Assembly: GCA_026196775.1 (NCBI GenBank)
Contig: JAPHUD010000029.1
Location: 39,132 to 103,131 of the forward strand
Reading direction: 5' to 3'
Source of the DNA: Flavobacteriales bacterium
GTDB lineage: Bacteria > Bacteroidota > Bacteroidia > Flavobacteriales_E > Vicingaceae
DNA: 64,000 nt
Shown here: in pieces, positions 46,616 through 54,984 of the stretch
Layout of the letters: the number at the start of each line of letters is the position of its first letter
Numbering within the stretch: the stretch's first letter is position 1
The notes under the pieces: model-generated
Told to the model about the DNA's origin: nothing
What the model saw: only the letters and a program-made list of their open reading frames with translations
Databases searched by the model: none
Translations under genes and position numbers: made by a program

Positions 46616-47914
46616 ATGAACAGAAACTTTCTCTTATTTCTTTTCTTATTTCCTATACTATTATTTTCACAAAATGAAAGTGATGAAAATGCTACCTATG
46701 GAAAAATAAAAGTTGACAAAAGTGACTTAAAAATCTTTTCTCAGGCGTATATGCATTACCCTTTTATTTTTAAAGATTTCGATAGAAAAGCTAGATTTGA
46801 TACCACATCTTTTGAAGGCAGGTACCTTGATACTACTTATGCGAATACCATTAAAATCGCGCCAGATTACCAATTCAGAGAGAATTATGAAATTATTGCC
46901 TTAGATGTTTATGATGGTGGAAACAAAGAGGAAGTTTGGTTTAATTTCAAGAAAAATGATGGATACGCATCTCCCTTAACAAGAAATAATCCTGAAATAA
47001 ATGCATTTACAGGTATGGTTTGGGTGTATAAAGGAAATTTAACTCGAAAAGAATTTGCAAAGAAATATGTATATAAAAAAAGAAAGTCTTTTTTTAAAAG
47101 AAAAAAACGCAGACAGTGGACAGACTTTAGAATTTATTATGATAATGACGCACAAGTTTTTACTATTCAATTAAAAAATCTTAGTGGATATATTGAATTT
47201 GAAGCTTACCCTAGATATACTTCAACCACTCGTAGTATAAAAGAAGCTCAAGAAAAATATGAGAAAGTTTATGCAAATTACTTGAGAACATTAAAAAAAA
47301 GAAAGGTAAAGTTTGATAAAAAATTAGCCAAAAGACAAGCTGTTTTTTATACTTCTATAAATAAATATGATGAAGAATTATGGAAATCTTTTCAGACAAA
47401 TTATATGACAGAAGAAGAAAGGCAACTTTCCAGAGAAGATTGGTTACTGTATTACGATAAAGTTATTGCCAATGAATTAAAAGCAATGGGAAATGCATCT
47501 CCAACAATTGAGAATCTAGTTAGAAGCATTAATATAGATGGTTATAAAATTAAATCAATTCCATTATTAAACGCTCAAGATTTTTCTCAAGAGAATAATA
47601 TGGCTAAAACACTTTATGAGAAAAATAATGGAGACAAACTAGCCATTACAAATATTTTAGTGGTTGATATTACCAACAAAAGATATCAAAAATACGCAGG
47701 TTCTAAAGGTTTAAAAACTATTTCGGTAGAACTTAATAAAAACGATGAATGTATATTAATAGCTTGGTTAAGAAATGGAGATATAGGGTATTTAACAGCC
47801 GATGAGTTTAATAATATTGAGATAAATGATGAAAGACAAGCCTTAATTCAATTGAATATTATAAATAAAAAAATTGCTTCAGTGCAAATGATAAGAAATC
47901 AGTTAAACTTCTAA
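46616..47914 (+). CDS. Secreted protein of unknown function
   Basis: I choose the ATG at 46616, which gives a clean signal peptide (MNRNFLLFLFLFPILLFSQ); in-frame ATGs at 46538 and 46562 would add a second hydrophobic stretch. The mature part (about 410 aa) has Lys/Arg-rich stretches (KRKSFFKRKKRRQ, about 155-167) and a long helix around 200-235. No motif recognised. A TATTTTTG box upstream (46516-46523) could drive any of the starts. The next gene follows after 11 bp. Confidence 0.7.
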   Translation: MNRNFLLFLFLFPILLFSQNESDENATYGKIKVDKSDLKIFSQAYMHYPFIFKDFDRKARFDTTSFEGRYLDTTYANTIKIAPDYQFRENYEIIALDVYDGGNKEEVWFNFKKNDGYASPLTRNNPEINAFTGMVWVYKGNLTRKEFAKKYVYKKRKSFFKRKKRRQWTDFRIYYDNDAQVFTIQLKNLSGYIEFEAYPRYTSTTRSIKEAQEKYEKVYANYLRTLKKRKVKFDKKLAKRQAVFYTSINKYDEELWKSFQTNYMTEEERQLSREDWLLYYDKVIANELKAMGNASPTIENLVRSINIDGYKIKSIPLLNAQDFSQENNMAKTLYEKNNGDKLAITNILVVDITNKRYQKYAGSKGLKTISVELNKNDECILIAWLRNGDIGYLTADEFNNIEINDERQALIQLNIINKKIASVQMIRNQLNF

Positions 47915-47925
47915 AACCAATCACT

Positions 47926-49284
47926 ATGCAAACATCAAAAACCATCCTAAGCATTGCTATAAGCGTGTTGTTTATTACTAGTTGTCAAAATGATAGTAAC
48001 ACATCTGATGATGTACAAGGCTCAACAGATTTGACCTATGTGCCAAATGAAGATAGAAAACTATCGTTTATTAAACCACCAATTTTAGGAAAAGAAATAG
48101 CGTTTGAAAATTTTACAATAGATGCACAAAAAGATGAAGAAATAACTACCGAGAATGGTACGAAAATTACCATTTATAAAAACTCGTTAGTTGATAAAGC
48201 TGGTAATGTTGTAAGTGGTAAGGTAGAAATTAACTACAGAGATTATCACAATCCCTTAGAAGTTTATTTAAGTGGTATACCAATGAATTATGATTCGGTA
48301 GGAGTAGAGTATGTATTTGAAACAGCAGGAATGTTTGAGTTAAAAGCCTCACAAGATGGGAAGGAGATCAGTTTGAAACAAGATGAAAAAATTGATTTAG
48401 ATTTTATATCAACTAGTAACGAACAAGATTTTAACTTTTATGAGTTTGATGAAGCTAAAGGAGAGTGGATTGTTGAAAGTAAAGAAATTAAAACCAAAAC
48501 ATTGTTGAATTCAAACTCGGGCAAGACAGCTTTAATAAAACCTATAGCTCAAAATAAAAATAATTATGCTTTTGATATGGAGCTGGATAAGAGCACCTAT
48601 CCAGAGTTAAGTCAGTATGAAGGCACTATGTTCGAAGTAAAAGAAGGAGAAGTATTTAATTCAATGTATTATAATGTACAGTGGGACAATGCTGAGGTGA
48701 AAAAACTTTCTGGCAACAACTATCAATTAACACTAATTAAAGAAGATACATCCATTTTGGTAAAAGTAAAACCTGTAGTGGCAACCAATCAGTATAAAAA
48801 AGCAATGAATAAGTACAATAACCAAATGGCTGAAAATAAAAAGAAACAAGAAAACAGAAGTGAATTTGATGTTTATTCTACTTCAACTATAGCTTACAAC
48901 ACTAGTATGTCGGCTCAATCAATTATTATCAGGGAGTTTACTTTAAATGGTTTTGGAATTTATAATCTTGATAAGCCAGGTATTATGCAGCCTAATGGAG
49001 AAGTTAAAACATTGCTAGTAAATAGAAATGATGAAGAGCAAAAACTTGATAAATTGAGTTATACCGTAGTTAACTTAAATAGAAATGCAATTGTAAATTT
49101 ATTTGGAAAACCCAAGTATTACAAGGGGGCTTTAACTGTCGTATGGTCTATTCTTAACGAAAATGAGATGATTATCATTTATCCTGAGCAATTTAGAACA
49201 ATGCAAGACAAAAAATTGATTACAAGTACCTATTCTATAGATGAAGGCATATCTTTATTAGATGATATTATTGCCAATAGGTAG
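47926..49284 (+). CDS. Cell-envelope lipoprotein
   Basis: The 452-aa product has a lipobox FITSC (Cys20), an acidic N-terminus, a region with TTENGTKITIYKNSLVDKAGN (spread over about 70-90) resembling beta-sandwich domains of Bacteroidota surface lipoproteins, and a Gln/Lys-rich helix near 285-310. The function is unknown. It is in an operon-like arrangement with the preceding secreted protein. Confidence 0.75.
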   Translation: MQTSKTILSIAISVLFITSCQNDSNTSDDVQGSTDLTYVPNEDRKLSFIKPPILGKEIAFENFTIDAQKDEEITTENGTKITIYKNSLVDKAGNVVSGKVEINYRDYHNPLEVYLSGIPMNYDSVGVEYVFETAGMFELKASQDGKEISLKQDEKIDLDFISTSNEQDFNFYEFDEAKGEWIVESKEIKTKTLLNSNSGKTALIKPIAQNKNNYAFDMELDKSTYPELSQYEGTMFEVKEGEVFNSMYYNVQWDNAEVKKLSGNNYQLTLIKEDTSILVKVKPVVATNQYKKAMNKYNNQMAENKKKQENRSEFDVYSTSTIAYNTSMSAQSIIIREFTLNGFGIYNLDKPGIMQPNGEVKTLLVNRNDEEQKLDKLSYTVVNLNRNAIVNLFGKPKYYKGALTVVWSILNENEMIIIYPEQFRTMQDKKLITSTYSIDEGISLLDDIIANR

Positions 49285-49420
49285 GTTTGATTAAATAAAA
49301 CTTCTTTGCTATAAAAAAACGTAAATCAATTAGTGTTTTTTTATGCTCATAATTTCTGACTTGTCTTTTATGAAAAAAAATAAGTTAAAAGGTTAACACA
49401 AACTTTATAGTTAAAAAATA

Positions 49421-49477
49421 AGCTAGTTGCTTCCTGCATGACAAATGGTGTTGGTATCCTTCAGGAAGAACCTAGCT
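49421..49477. repeat. AGCTAGTTGC repeat with inverted arm, left of the GIY-YIG gene
   Basis: AGCTAGTTGCTTCCTGCATG (49421-49440) continues with ACAAATGG; its near-inverse CAGGAAGAACCTAGCT follows around 49462. In reverse it reads GTCATGCAGGAAGCAACTAG, making it a cousin of the GTCATTC family. The same 27-bp core, one mismatch, recurs at 49868-49895. The rest of the 267-bp gap holds no gene. Confidence 0.6.
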
Positions 49478-49551
49478 AGACAGAAAGTTTGGGGTTTTAA
49501 TTTGAGTTAAAAATAAATATTAAATTTGATATAAAGTTTAAAGTAAGGTTA

Positions 49552-49842
49552 ATGTTAAAAGGAAACTACTTTGTATATATCACAACAAATCCGAAGAAAA
49601 CAGTATTATATACAGGGGTAGCAAATGATTTGAAAGTAAGAATGCGACAACACTATGAAAATAGGGGTAATCCAAATTCATTTGCAGGAAAGTATTTTTG
49701 TTATCAGCTAATTTATTATGAAAGATACACAGATGTAAATATGGCAATTGAAAGAGAGAAAGAAATTAAAGATTTGAGCAGGGAGAAAAAAGAAGCATTA
49801 ATTGCCCAAGAGAATCCTAAATGGAAATTTATTATAGTTTAA
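49552..49842 (+). CDS. GIY-YIG nuclease family protein (UvrC-like, stand-alone)
   Basis: This 96-aa protein has the compact GIY-YIG layout: YVYITTNP near residues 6-13 and LYTGVAND around 20-27, then the Arg in KVRMRQH and the Glu in AIEREKEIK. Stand-alone GIY-YIG proteins of this URI type are widespread in Bacteroidota, with unknown roles. A -7 box TAAATTTG lies at 49521-49528. It lies between two copies of one repeat and next to cas2, but in the opposite direction. Confidence 0.85.
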   Translation: MLKGNYFVYITTNPKKTVLYTGVANDLKVRMRQHYENRGNPNSFAGKYFCYQLIYYERYTDVNMAIEREKEIKDLSREKKEALIAQENPKWKFIIV

Positions 49843-49867
49843 ATAAAAAAATACTGACTATTTAAAT

Positions 49868-49895
49868 AGCTAGTTGCCTCCTGCATGACAAATGG
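49868..49895. repeat. AGCTAGTTGC repeat, right of the GIY-YIG gene
   Basis: AGCTAGTTGCCTCCTGCATG continues with ACAAATGGG. It matches 49421-49448 over 27 bp with one change (T to C). It occupies the space where a type II array would usually follow cas2. Confidence 0.65.
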
Positions 49896-49908
49896 GATGG
49901 GTTTTAAG

Positions 49909-50238
49909 TTAAAACAATTCTAATTGTGTTGGTGTTTTAATATTATCCTGTTTTACATTACCCCAATAATTCATAATGTTCCCGAATTGCTTATCGGTAA
50001 TGCGTAAGATACTAACCTTACCTAATGGTGGCAACATACTTTTTATTCTTTTTTCATGAACATCAGCACTTTCACCACTGGCACAATGTCTTGTGTAAAC
50101 AGAAAACTGCATCATGCTAAAACCATCTTGTAGCAGTTTTTTTCTAAATAAAGAAGCATTTCTTCTGTCTTTTTTAGTTTCGGTAGGTAAATCAAAGAAA
50201 ACAAATAGCCACATAACCCTATATGCATTTAGTTCCAT
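49909..50238 (-). CDS. cas2: CRISPR-associated endonuclease Cas2 (type II-C-like)
   Basis: The 109-aa protein has the Cas2 ferredoxin-like fold with the acidic residue in the first strand (VFFDLPTET, Asp16), RKKLLQDGFSMMQFSVYTR and the C-terminal strand region. Cas2 forms the structural core of the spacer-integration complex with Cas1. It overlaps cas1 by 10 bp. Neither an array nor cas9 is found in the window, although type II-C loci usually run cas9-cas1-cas2-array. Confidence 0.9.
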   Translation of the reverse strand: MELNAYRVMWLFVFFDLPTETKKDRRNASLFRKKLLQDGFSMMQFSVYTRHCASGESADVHEKRIKSMLPPLGKVSILRITDKQFGNIMNYWGNVKQDNIKTPTQLELF

Positions 50239-51113
50239 AATTTCGGATAAATAATTTTTTTACTACTACCCGCAAAACATTGTTGAAGCGAGCTGGTGGT
50301 TTTGTTTAGAGCTACCATTAATGGGCTAACTTGGTTTTGATAATATACACTTTGAGTAAGTATGCTTAGTAATTCGACTTTAATCTCGGTAGTAAGTTCT
50401 GTTGTGTCGTAATTATTTATAATTTCAAGTACTTTAATATCAACAAGCGGACGATATGGTTCCATAATATCATCAGCCAAACAAAAAGCATTGTATTTAT
50501 TTCTGTGGTGAATACCAATGGTATTTAATAAACCACTTCCGGCTAATGCTCTCGCAACGGCAGCTCTCAAAACAATGTATCCATAATTTAAAAAAGCATT
50601 AGGATGTTCGCCATACCTTTCTCTTTTAAAATCAAAATCAAAAATGTGCTTCCAATAATAAGCCGCAGCAGCACCTTCTCTGTTATCACTATCTCCACTT
50701 AATACTTTTGAAGCATAATAATTTAGAGGAGTATTAGCTTGTCCAATTTTCTCAAGTAATTGAGCTTGATGTTGAATTTTTGATTTAACCGTTTGTTGCC
50801 ATAGTTGTTTTTTTAAGGGTTCGGAAGCATTAATCTGTGCTTTAAAAAATTCATGTTGCAGATGATGTCCGTCTAAGTTCATTAACATAGAAGAAGGCAT
50901 GTGTTTTTCATTACAAAAAATTACAGCAACATTGTTATTAATCAATTTGTTTATTGTTGGCAGAGAAATATAACTTTCTTGATTCTCAATTACAACAAAG
51001 CCAATGTCTTCAATTGGAACACTAGCTTCTTTTTCGTTTGTTTTTATAATCAACTGTTCGTTTCTTGTTGTGAGTGAACTTTTGTTGCCAAAAAATAAGG
51101 TCCGTTTAATCAT
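50229..51113 (-). CDS. cas1: CRISPR-associated integrase Cas1 (type II-C-like)
   Basis: The 294-aa protein keeps the metal-binding catalytic set: Glu146 in DNREGAAAAYYW, His202/203 in GIHHRN and Asp214/215 in LADDIMEPYRP. The length and sequence style fit type II Cas1. The enzyme inserts new spacers into a CRISPR array. The ATG at 51113 is followed on the 5' side by a 607-bp gap with two predicted RNA genes instead of cas9. The gene is intact and thus probably selected or recently orphaned. Confidence 0.93.
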   Translation of the reverse strand: MIKRTLFFGNKSSLTTRNEQLIIKTNEKEASVPIEDIGFVVIENQESYISLPTINKLINNNVAVIFCNEKHMPSSMLMNLDGHHLQHEFFKAQINASEPLKKQLWQQTVKSKIQHQAQLLEKIGQANTPLNYYASKVLSGDSDNREGAAAAYYWKHIFDFDFKRERYGEHPNAFLNYGYIVLRAAVARALAGSGLLNTIGIHHRNKYNAFCLADDIMEPYRPLVDIKVLEIINNYDTTELTTEIKVELLSILTQSVYYQNQVSPLMVALNKTTSSLQQCFAGSSKKIIYPKLWN

Positions 51114-51220
51114 ACTATTTTTTTGGGTTTAAATGTACAAAATATTAATCTGTTTATCAACGAGTTGTATCATATAACTAATTGAGTAAAGATATAAAGA
51201 AGTTAAATTTTCATTTTTAG

Positions 51221-51331
51221 TATGTTTGTGATTCTTAAAAGAGTGATTTAACCTCCAATATTTGTTTAATGCTTTTGCAAACGAAGAATAAGAGTCCGTT
51301 TACGGCTTGGGTTTTATCACTCTTTGTTTTT
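51221..51331 (+). ncRNA. Predicted structured small RNA with end-pairing stem (about 98 nt)
   Basis: A -7 box TATGTTTG (51221-51228) predicts a start near 51233. AAAGAGTGAT (51238-51247) pairs exactly with ATCACTCTTT (51316-51325). AACC/GGTT (51250-51253 with 51310-51313) extends the stem behind a 2x2 loop. Two smaller hairpins (GTTT..GC/GC..AAAC and CCG/CGG) fit inside, giving a three-way junction. The closing stem is followed by GTTTTTT. No known RNA family recognised; no reading frame found. Confidence 0.6.
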
Positions 51332-51400
51332 TAATCAATAATCTTTTTCTTTTTTATCTACTAACTTATTAGTTTGCTTATAATTTTAAATGTCTTATTG

Positions 51401-51487
51401 TATATTTGTAGTATAGAACGAAGACCTCGGTTAGTCCCTTGGGCGTAGCCTCTATAGAAAAGCAACTTTAATAGTTGCTTTTTTTGT
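51401..51487 (+). ncRNA. Predicted small RNA (about 74 nt) with promoter and terminator
   Basis: TTTG at 51373-51376 and TATATTTG at 51401-51408 form the promoter; the start should be near 51413. TATAGA/TCTATA encloses GGTTA/TAGCC, forming a nested domain. AAGCAACT (51460-51467) and AGTTGCTT (51473-51480) plus seven T make a rho-independent terminator. It lies 70 bp behind the first RNA, in the same direction. The remaining DNA to 51660 is AT-rich with no gene seen. Confidence 0.65.
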
Positions 51488-51663
51488 TTTAACCGTATAA
51501 CATATTCTATTGTTTATCAGGTAGTTGTGTTGTGATTTTGGTTTTTAGTCTAGAAATCCAAATAAAATAGTAGTTTTTTCAAACAACTTGTTAAAAAATA
51601 TTGGTTTTTTTGATTTAATTACTATTTTTACTGCCAAATTGTTAAATAATTAGAAATACAGAA

Positions 51664-51695
51664 ATGAAACGACCAAAAGGGAGTTACATCTGACC
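51664..51695 (+). promoter_or_regulatory. Leader element with mini-ORF (MKRPKGSYI) before the ACT-like gene
   Basis: A nine-codon frame starts at ATG 51664 with ATGAAACGACC, as in the prmA leader, and its TGA is part of AGTTACATCTGACC (51682-51695), a match to AGTWRCAYSTGACC. The element ends 25 nt before the gene's ATG. A weak -7 box TATTTTTA (51623-51630) lies upstream. Confidence 0.5.
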
Positions 51696-51720
51696 TTTAA
51701 AAAACAATAAATAGAAACAG

Positions 51721-52383
51721 ATGAAAGCAGTACACGTAGTTGTTGAAGAAATTATAAAAAAATCACCATTTTTAGAAGAAGCATTAGCAGAAGGTTTAAT
51801 TAACTTGTCATCACTTTCTCGTCAGATTAAAGCAGAAATTGATGAAGAATTAAATAAAGATGTTAAAATTGGAGCTATAGTAATGGCTTTAAAAAGATTA
51901 TCTCCCAAATTTGATCCTACTTTTCAGATTAAAATTAGAAAAGTGGTAAATAAACTAGGAGATATTACTGTTCGTTCAAAAATTACTTATTATACTTTTG
52001 AGAATTCTGAATCTTTAATTGATTGTCAATCGCAATTACTTAAAAAACTGAAAGGTAAAAAAGATATTTTCTTTGCTTTTTCTCAAGGAGTTTATGAAAC
52101 ATCTATTATTTTAAGTGATTCAGAAAATAATGATATTAATGATATTTTTAAGAATGAAAAACAACTGCAAGCCTCAACAGGACTTTCTTCATTAACTATT
52201 AAGTTACCAAGCGAAAATGCTGATGTTTCAGGAATTTACTACTTTATCTTAAAAAAATTAGCTTGGGAAGGAATTAATATTTTAGATATTATTTCTACTA
52301 TGCATGAGTTTACTATTATTGTAAATGATGAAAATATTGATAGAGCATTCTCAATACTTAAAAATATTAATAGGTTGGGATAA
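51721..52383 (+). CDS. Putative ACT-domain regulatory protein with N-terminal winged-helix-like part
   Basis: The 220-aa protein begins with a helical part (about 1-75; LSRQIKAEIDEELNKDVKIGAIVMALKRL split over two helices) and has two betaalphabeta stretches (about 90-150 and 155-220) like ACT domains, which bind amino acids. Proteins of this type are sometimes annotated as aspartate kinase, but no kinase domain is present. It is a candidate small-molecule sensor. It has the shared leader element in front. DNA binding is speculative. Confidence 0.65.
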   Translation: MKAVHVVVEEIIKKSPFLEEALAEGLINLSSLSRQIKAEIDEELNKDVKIGAIVMALKRLSPKFDPTFQIKIRKVVNKLGDITVRSKITYYTFENSESLIDCQSQLLKKLKGKKDIFFAFSQGVYETSIILSDSENNDINDIFKNEKQLQASTGLSSLTIKLPSENADVSGIYYFILKKLAWEGINILDIISTMHEFTIIVNDENIDRAFSILKNINRLG

Positions 52384-52460
52384 CTATTCTATTAGTTTTC
52401 TAACGTACAAAGTTAATAATTTCTAATCATCAGTCTTCCGACTCCTGTCTTCGGTTTTCC

Positions 52461-54017
52461 CTAGTCCTCCTGGTTTTCGTGAAACTCTTGAGATATTTTC
52501 TCGAATTTAATGATGTTGTCCTTATCGATAAAGTTAAGAGGAGTACAAACGCCATCTCTACAACTGTAACATTTTAATTTATCTTTAAATACAGCAGATT
52601 TGTAGATGGATTTTCCGAGTAACATTCTTGCAGCTTCCTGAACTCCTTCAACAATAGAAGGGTGAGGGTGAATCATGTGAGCTAGTTCTTCAATTCCTTT
52701 ATCCATATACATTAATAAAGCAATGGTTTGAATTGCCGAAGAAGCATGATAACCAACAGCCCTCATTCCTAAAACCTTCATGTCGGCATCATCAGAAACA
52801 ATCAATTTGAAAAAACCTTGAGGTTTTCCCATAGAAATTGCTCTGGCAATGGTAGAATAATCCACTTTAGCTACTTTGTAAGGAATATTTTCTTCTCTAA
52901 GCATTTGTTCATTAGCTCCAACAGAAGCAACCACCGGATCTAAAAACATAATAGTAGAAACGTTTTCATAGTTAATCGGGTTTAACGCTTTCTTAGAGAA
53001 CATTCTGGCAACAGCATGTCTGGCTTCTCTTTCTCCAACATTATAAAGTGGAAGTCTTCCAGAAACATCACCTACAGCATAAATATTTGGAATATTGGTT
53101 TGAGTGTCATTATCTCCAATATGAACACCTCTATTGCTCATTTTTACTCCGGCATTTTCAATATTTAATTTTTCAATATTTGGAATTCTACCTATAGAAA
53201 TAAGGGCTTTTTCTACATGAATAACTTCACAAGCTCCATCAGCATGTTCAATTTCATACTCTACTTCTCCATTAATAATTTCTAATCTTTTTAAGTTGGA
53301 GGTTTGGTGTATGGTTACATTTTTCTTTTCCATATTACTGGAAATCAAATTAGAAATGTCTTCATCTTCAAAAGGAAGAATTCTTTCGGCCCTATCAATA
53401 ATATATACTTTTGTTTTTCCGAAATTGGCAAACATAGTAGCAAATTCACAACCAATAACACCAGCACCAATAACAACCAAACTTTTCGGAAAGTCATTTA
53501 TGTGCATAATACCATCACTGGTTAAAATAGTTTTTTCATCTACTTCAATATTAGGAAGAACTCTTGGTCGGCTACCTGAAGAAATTACCGTGTTTTCGGC
53601 ATAAATTATTTTTTCAGAACCATCATCTTTAGTAATTTTTATTTCTTTATTGGTTACAAAGCTTCCTAAACCTTTTTCGTAAGTAATTAATCCTGTTTCG
53701 GCATGTATAATTCTAAGGTGACAAGATAACTGAAACTTTCTTTCAAAAATAGCTTCCTCAATGGTTTTTTTAACTTCATCAAAAGTAATGTCTAAGTTTC
53801 TGTCGGCTCTTTCTTTTCCTAATTCATCATACACTTTTTTGAAACGAGAGGAAAGTTCCCACATGGTTTTTGAAGAAAGTGCTCCATTATAAATCCCTGC
53901 ACCTCCTAATTTATCTTTTTCAATTAAGATAACTTTTTTTCCAAAATCTATAGCTCTCATTGCTGCTGCGTATCCTGCTGGTCCACCTCCAATTACACAC
54001 AAGTCGTATTTTTCCAT
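52461..54017 (-). CDS. Dihydrolipoamide dehydrogenase-like flavoprotein without redox disulfide
   Basis: The 518-aa protein has the FAD-binding GGGPAGYAAA (10-19), a NAD(P)-binding GAGVIGCEFA and the C-terminal dimerisation domain with HPHPSIVEGVQEAARMLL (broken over about 460-478). Where the family has GGxCxxxxCxPSK, it reads GGAGIYNGALSSK (38-50), so both cysteines are missing (Gly41 and Ala46). A C-terminal tail carries CYSCRDGVC with three cysteines. It may be a transhydrogenase-like or quinone/metal reductase; a lipoamide role is unlikely. Confidence 0.82.
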   Translation of the reverse strand: MEKYDLCVIGGGPAGYAAAMRAIDFGKKVILIEKDKLGGAGIYNGALSSKTMWELSSRFKKVYDELGKERADRNLDITFDEVKKTIEEAIFERKFQLSCHLRIIHAETGLITYEKGLGSFVTNKEIKITKDDGSEKIIYAENTVISSGSRPRVLPNIEVDEKTILTSDGIMHINDFPKSLVVIGAGVIGCEFATMFANFGKTKVYIIDRAERILPFEDEDISNLISSNMEKKNVTIHQTSNLKRLEIINGEVEYEIEHADGACEVIHVEKALISIGRIPNIEKLNIENAGVKMSNRGVHIGDNDTQTNIPNIYAVGDVSGRLPLYNVGEREARHAVARMFSKKALNPINYENVSTIMFLDPVVASVGANEQMLREENIPYKVAKVDYSTIARAISMGKPQGFFKLIVSDDADMKVLGMRAVGYHASSAIQTIALLMYMDKGIEELAHMIHPHPSIVEGVQEAARMLLGKSIYKSAVFKDKLKCYSCRDGVCTPLNFIDKDNIIKFEKISQEFHENQED

Positions 54018-54060
54018 AGTTGTTTATTCCTTTTTAATCGCTAATTGATTAGTTTGTTAA

Positions 54061-54984
54061 TCAGTATTCTTCAGCCCAATTTTTTAGTTCTTCTTCCGTC
54101 CATAGGTCAGGAAAAAATACTCTTCGCTGATATTTGGGGTGTAAATATTTTTGCCAATCACTACCTCCTGTTGCTTCAATTACTTTATCTTTAGATTCTA
54201 AGTATTGTTTTGCAGCATTTAGATGAACTATAGGCCATTTAATATTAAATTCTATATCTAAATCTTTTAATGCCTGAATTAATTCAGGATTGTTCTTTTC
54301 AGATGCTGGCATGGCAATATATTTTTGCCAAATATTTTTATCTTTATATTGTTCTGCCATAGCTATAAACTGACCTAAATATTTTTCTTCAAAATGTTGA
54401 AGTGTTAATGATTTCTTGCTTGTTTTATGATCCTTTCCAGCTGCTTGCCAATAAATATTTTCAAAAAGATAAGGAAAATCATGAATATTGGTAAGGTTGT
54501 TTTTTAATCTGGGATCAACCAAGTTTTTAATGTCTGTTGCACAAATTTCTGCCTGACGAAAAGAAGCACACTGAAAACCACTTGCTGGTGTGAGTGTAAA
54601 CCTAAATTGATTATATTGTTCAGGATCCATTCCTAAACGCATTACATCAAAAGAATTGGCAAGCATTTGAATATACCTGTTCATTCTTCCCACTTTTTTA
54701 ATAAAATAATCTGCAGTAATATTTTCTTTTTCACATACCTGATACATTTCATGCAACATCATATTTAGCAACAATTCTGTTACTTGGTGATACATGATAA
54801 ATACCATTTCATCAGGAAAATTTGTTCTAGGTTTTTGCAGGCTTAATAAAGATTCAACTTCAATATAATCCCAGTAATCAATAGGTTTTGCATGTAATAA
54901 TCCTTTTAAGTAGGCTTCTGGGTCTTGACCTAAATTTTTATATTTATCTTCAATTTGTTGTAAAAGATGAGTGTATTTCTTCAT
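54061..54984 (-). CDS. Tryptophan 2,3-dioxygenase
   Basis: The 307-aa haem protein has the TDO stretches FIMYHQVTELLLNMMLHEM (about 42-60), LTPASGFQCASFRQAEI (about 130-146) and the late GSDWQKYLHP region. It opens the indole ring of tryptophan with O2 to give N-formylkynurenine. The rest of the kynurenine path is not in the window. Note that nadB in this genome provides the aspartate route to NAD, so TDO here may serve breakdown. Confidence 0.9.
   Translation of the reverse strand: MKKYTHLLQQIEDKYKNLGQDPEAYLKGLLHAKPIDYWDYIEVESLLSLQKPRTNFPDEMVFIMYHQVTELLLNMMLHEMYQVCEKENITADYFIKKVGRMNRYIQMLANSFDVMRLGMDPEQYNQFRFTLTPASGFQCASFRQAEICATDIKNLVDPRLKNNLTNIHDFPYLFENIYWQAAGKDHKTSKKSLTLQHFEEKYLGQFIAMAEQYKDKNIWQKYIAMPASEKNNPELIQALKDLDIEFNIKWPIVHLNAAKQYLESKDKVIEATGGSDWQKYLHPKYQRRVFFPDLWTEEELKNWAEEY

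Noticed and set aside
49285..49908. Search for a CRISPR array next to cas2
   Set aside because: Only dispersed repeats with irregular spacing and a GIY-YIG gene are present; no regularly spaced repeats.
51221..51487. Naming the two RNAs as tracrRNA, 6S RNA or SRP RNA
   Set aside because: The first is too short for 6S, lacks the SRP GGAA-type loop, and no CRISPR repeat is available to show an anti-repeat; left unnamed.
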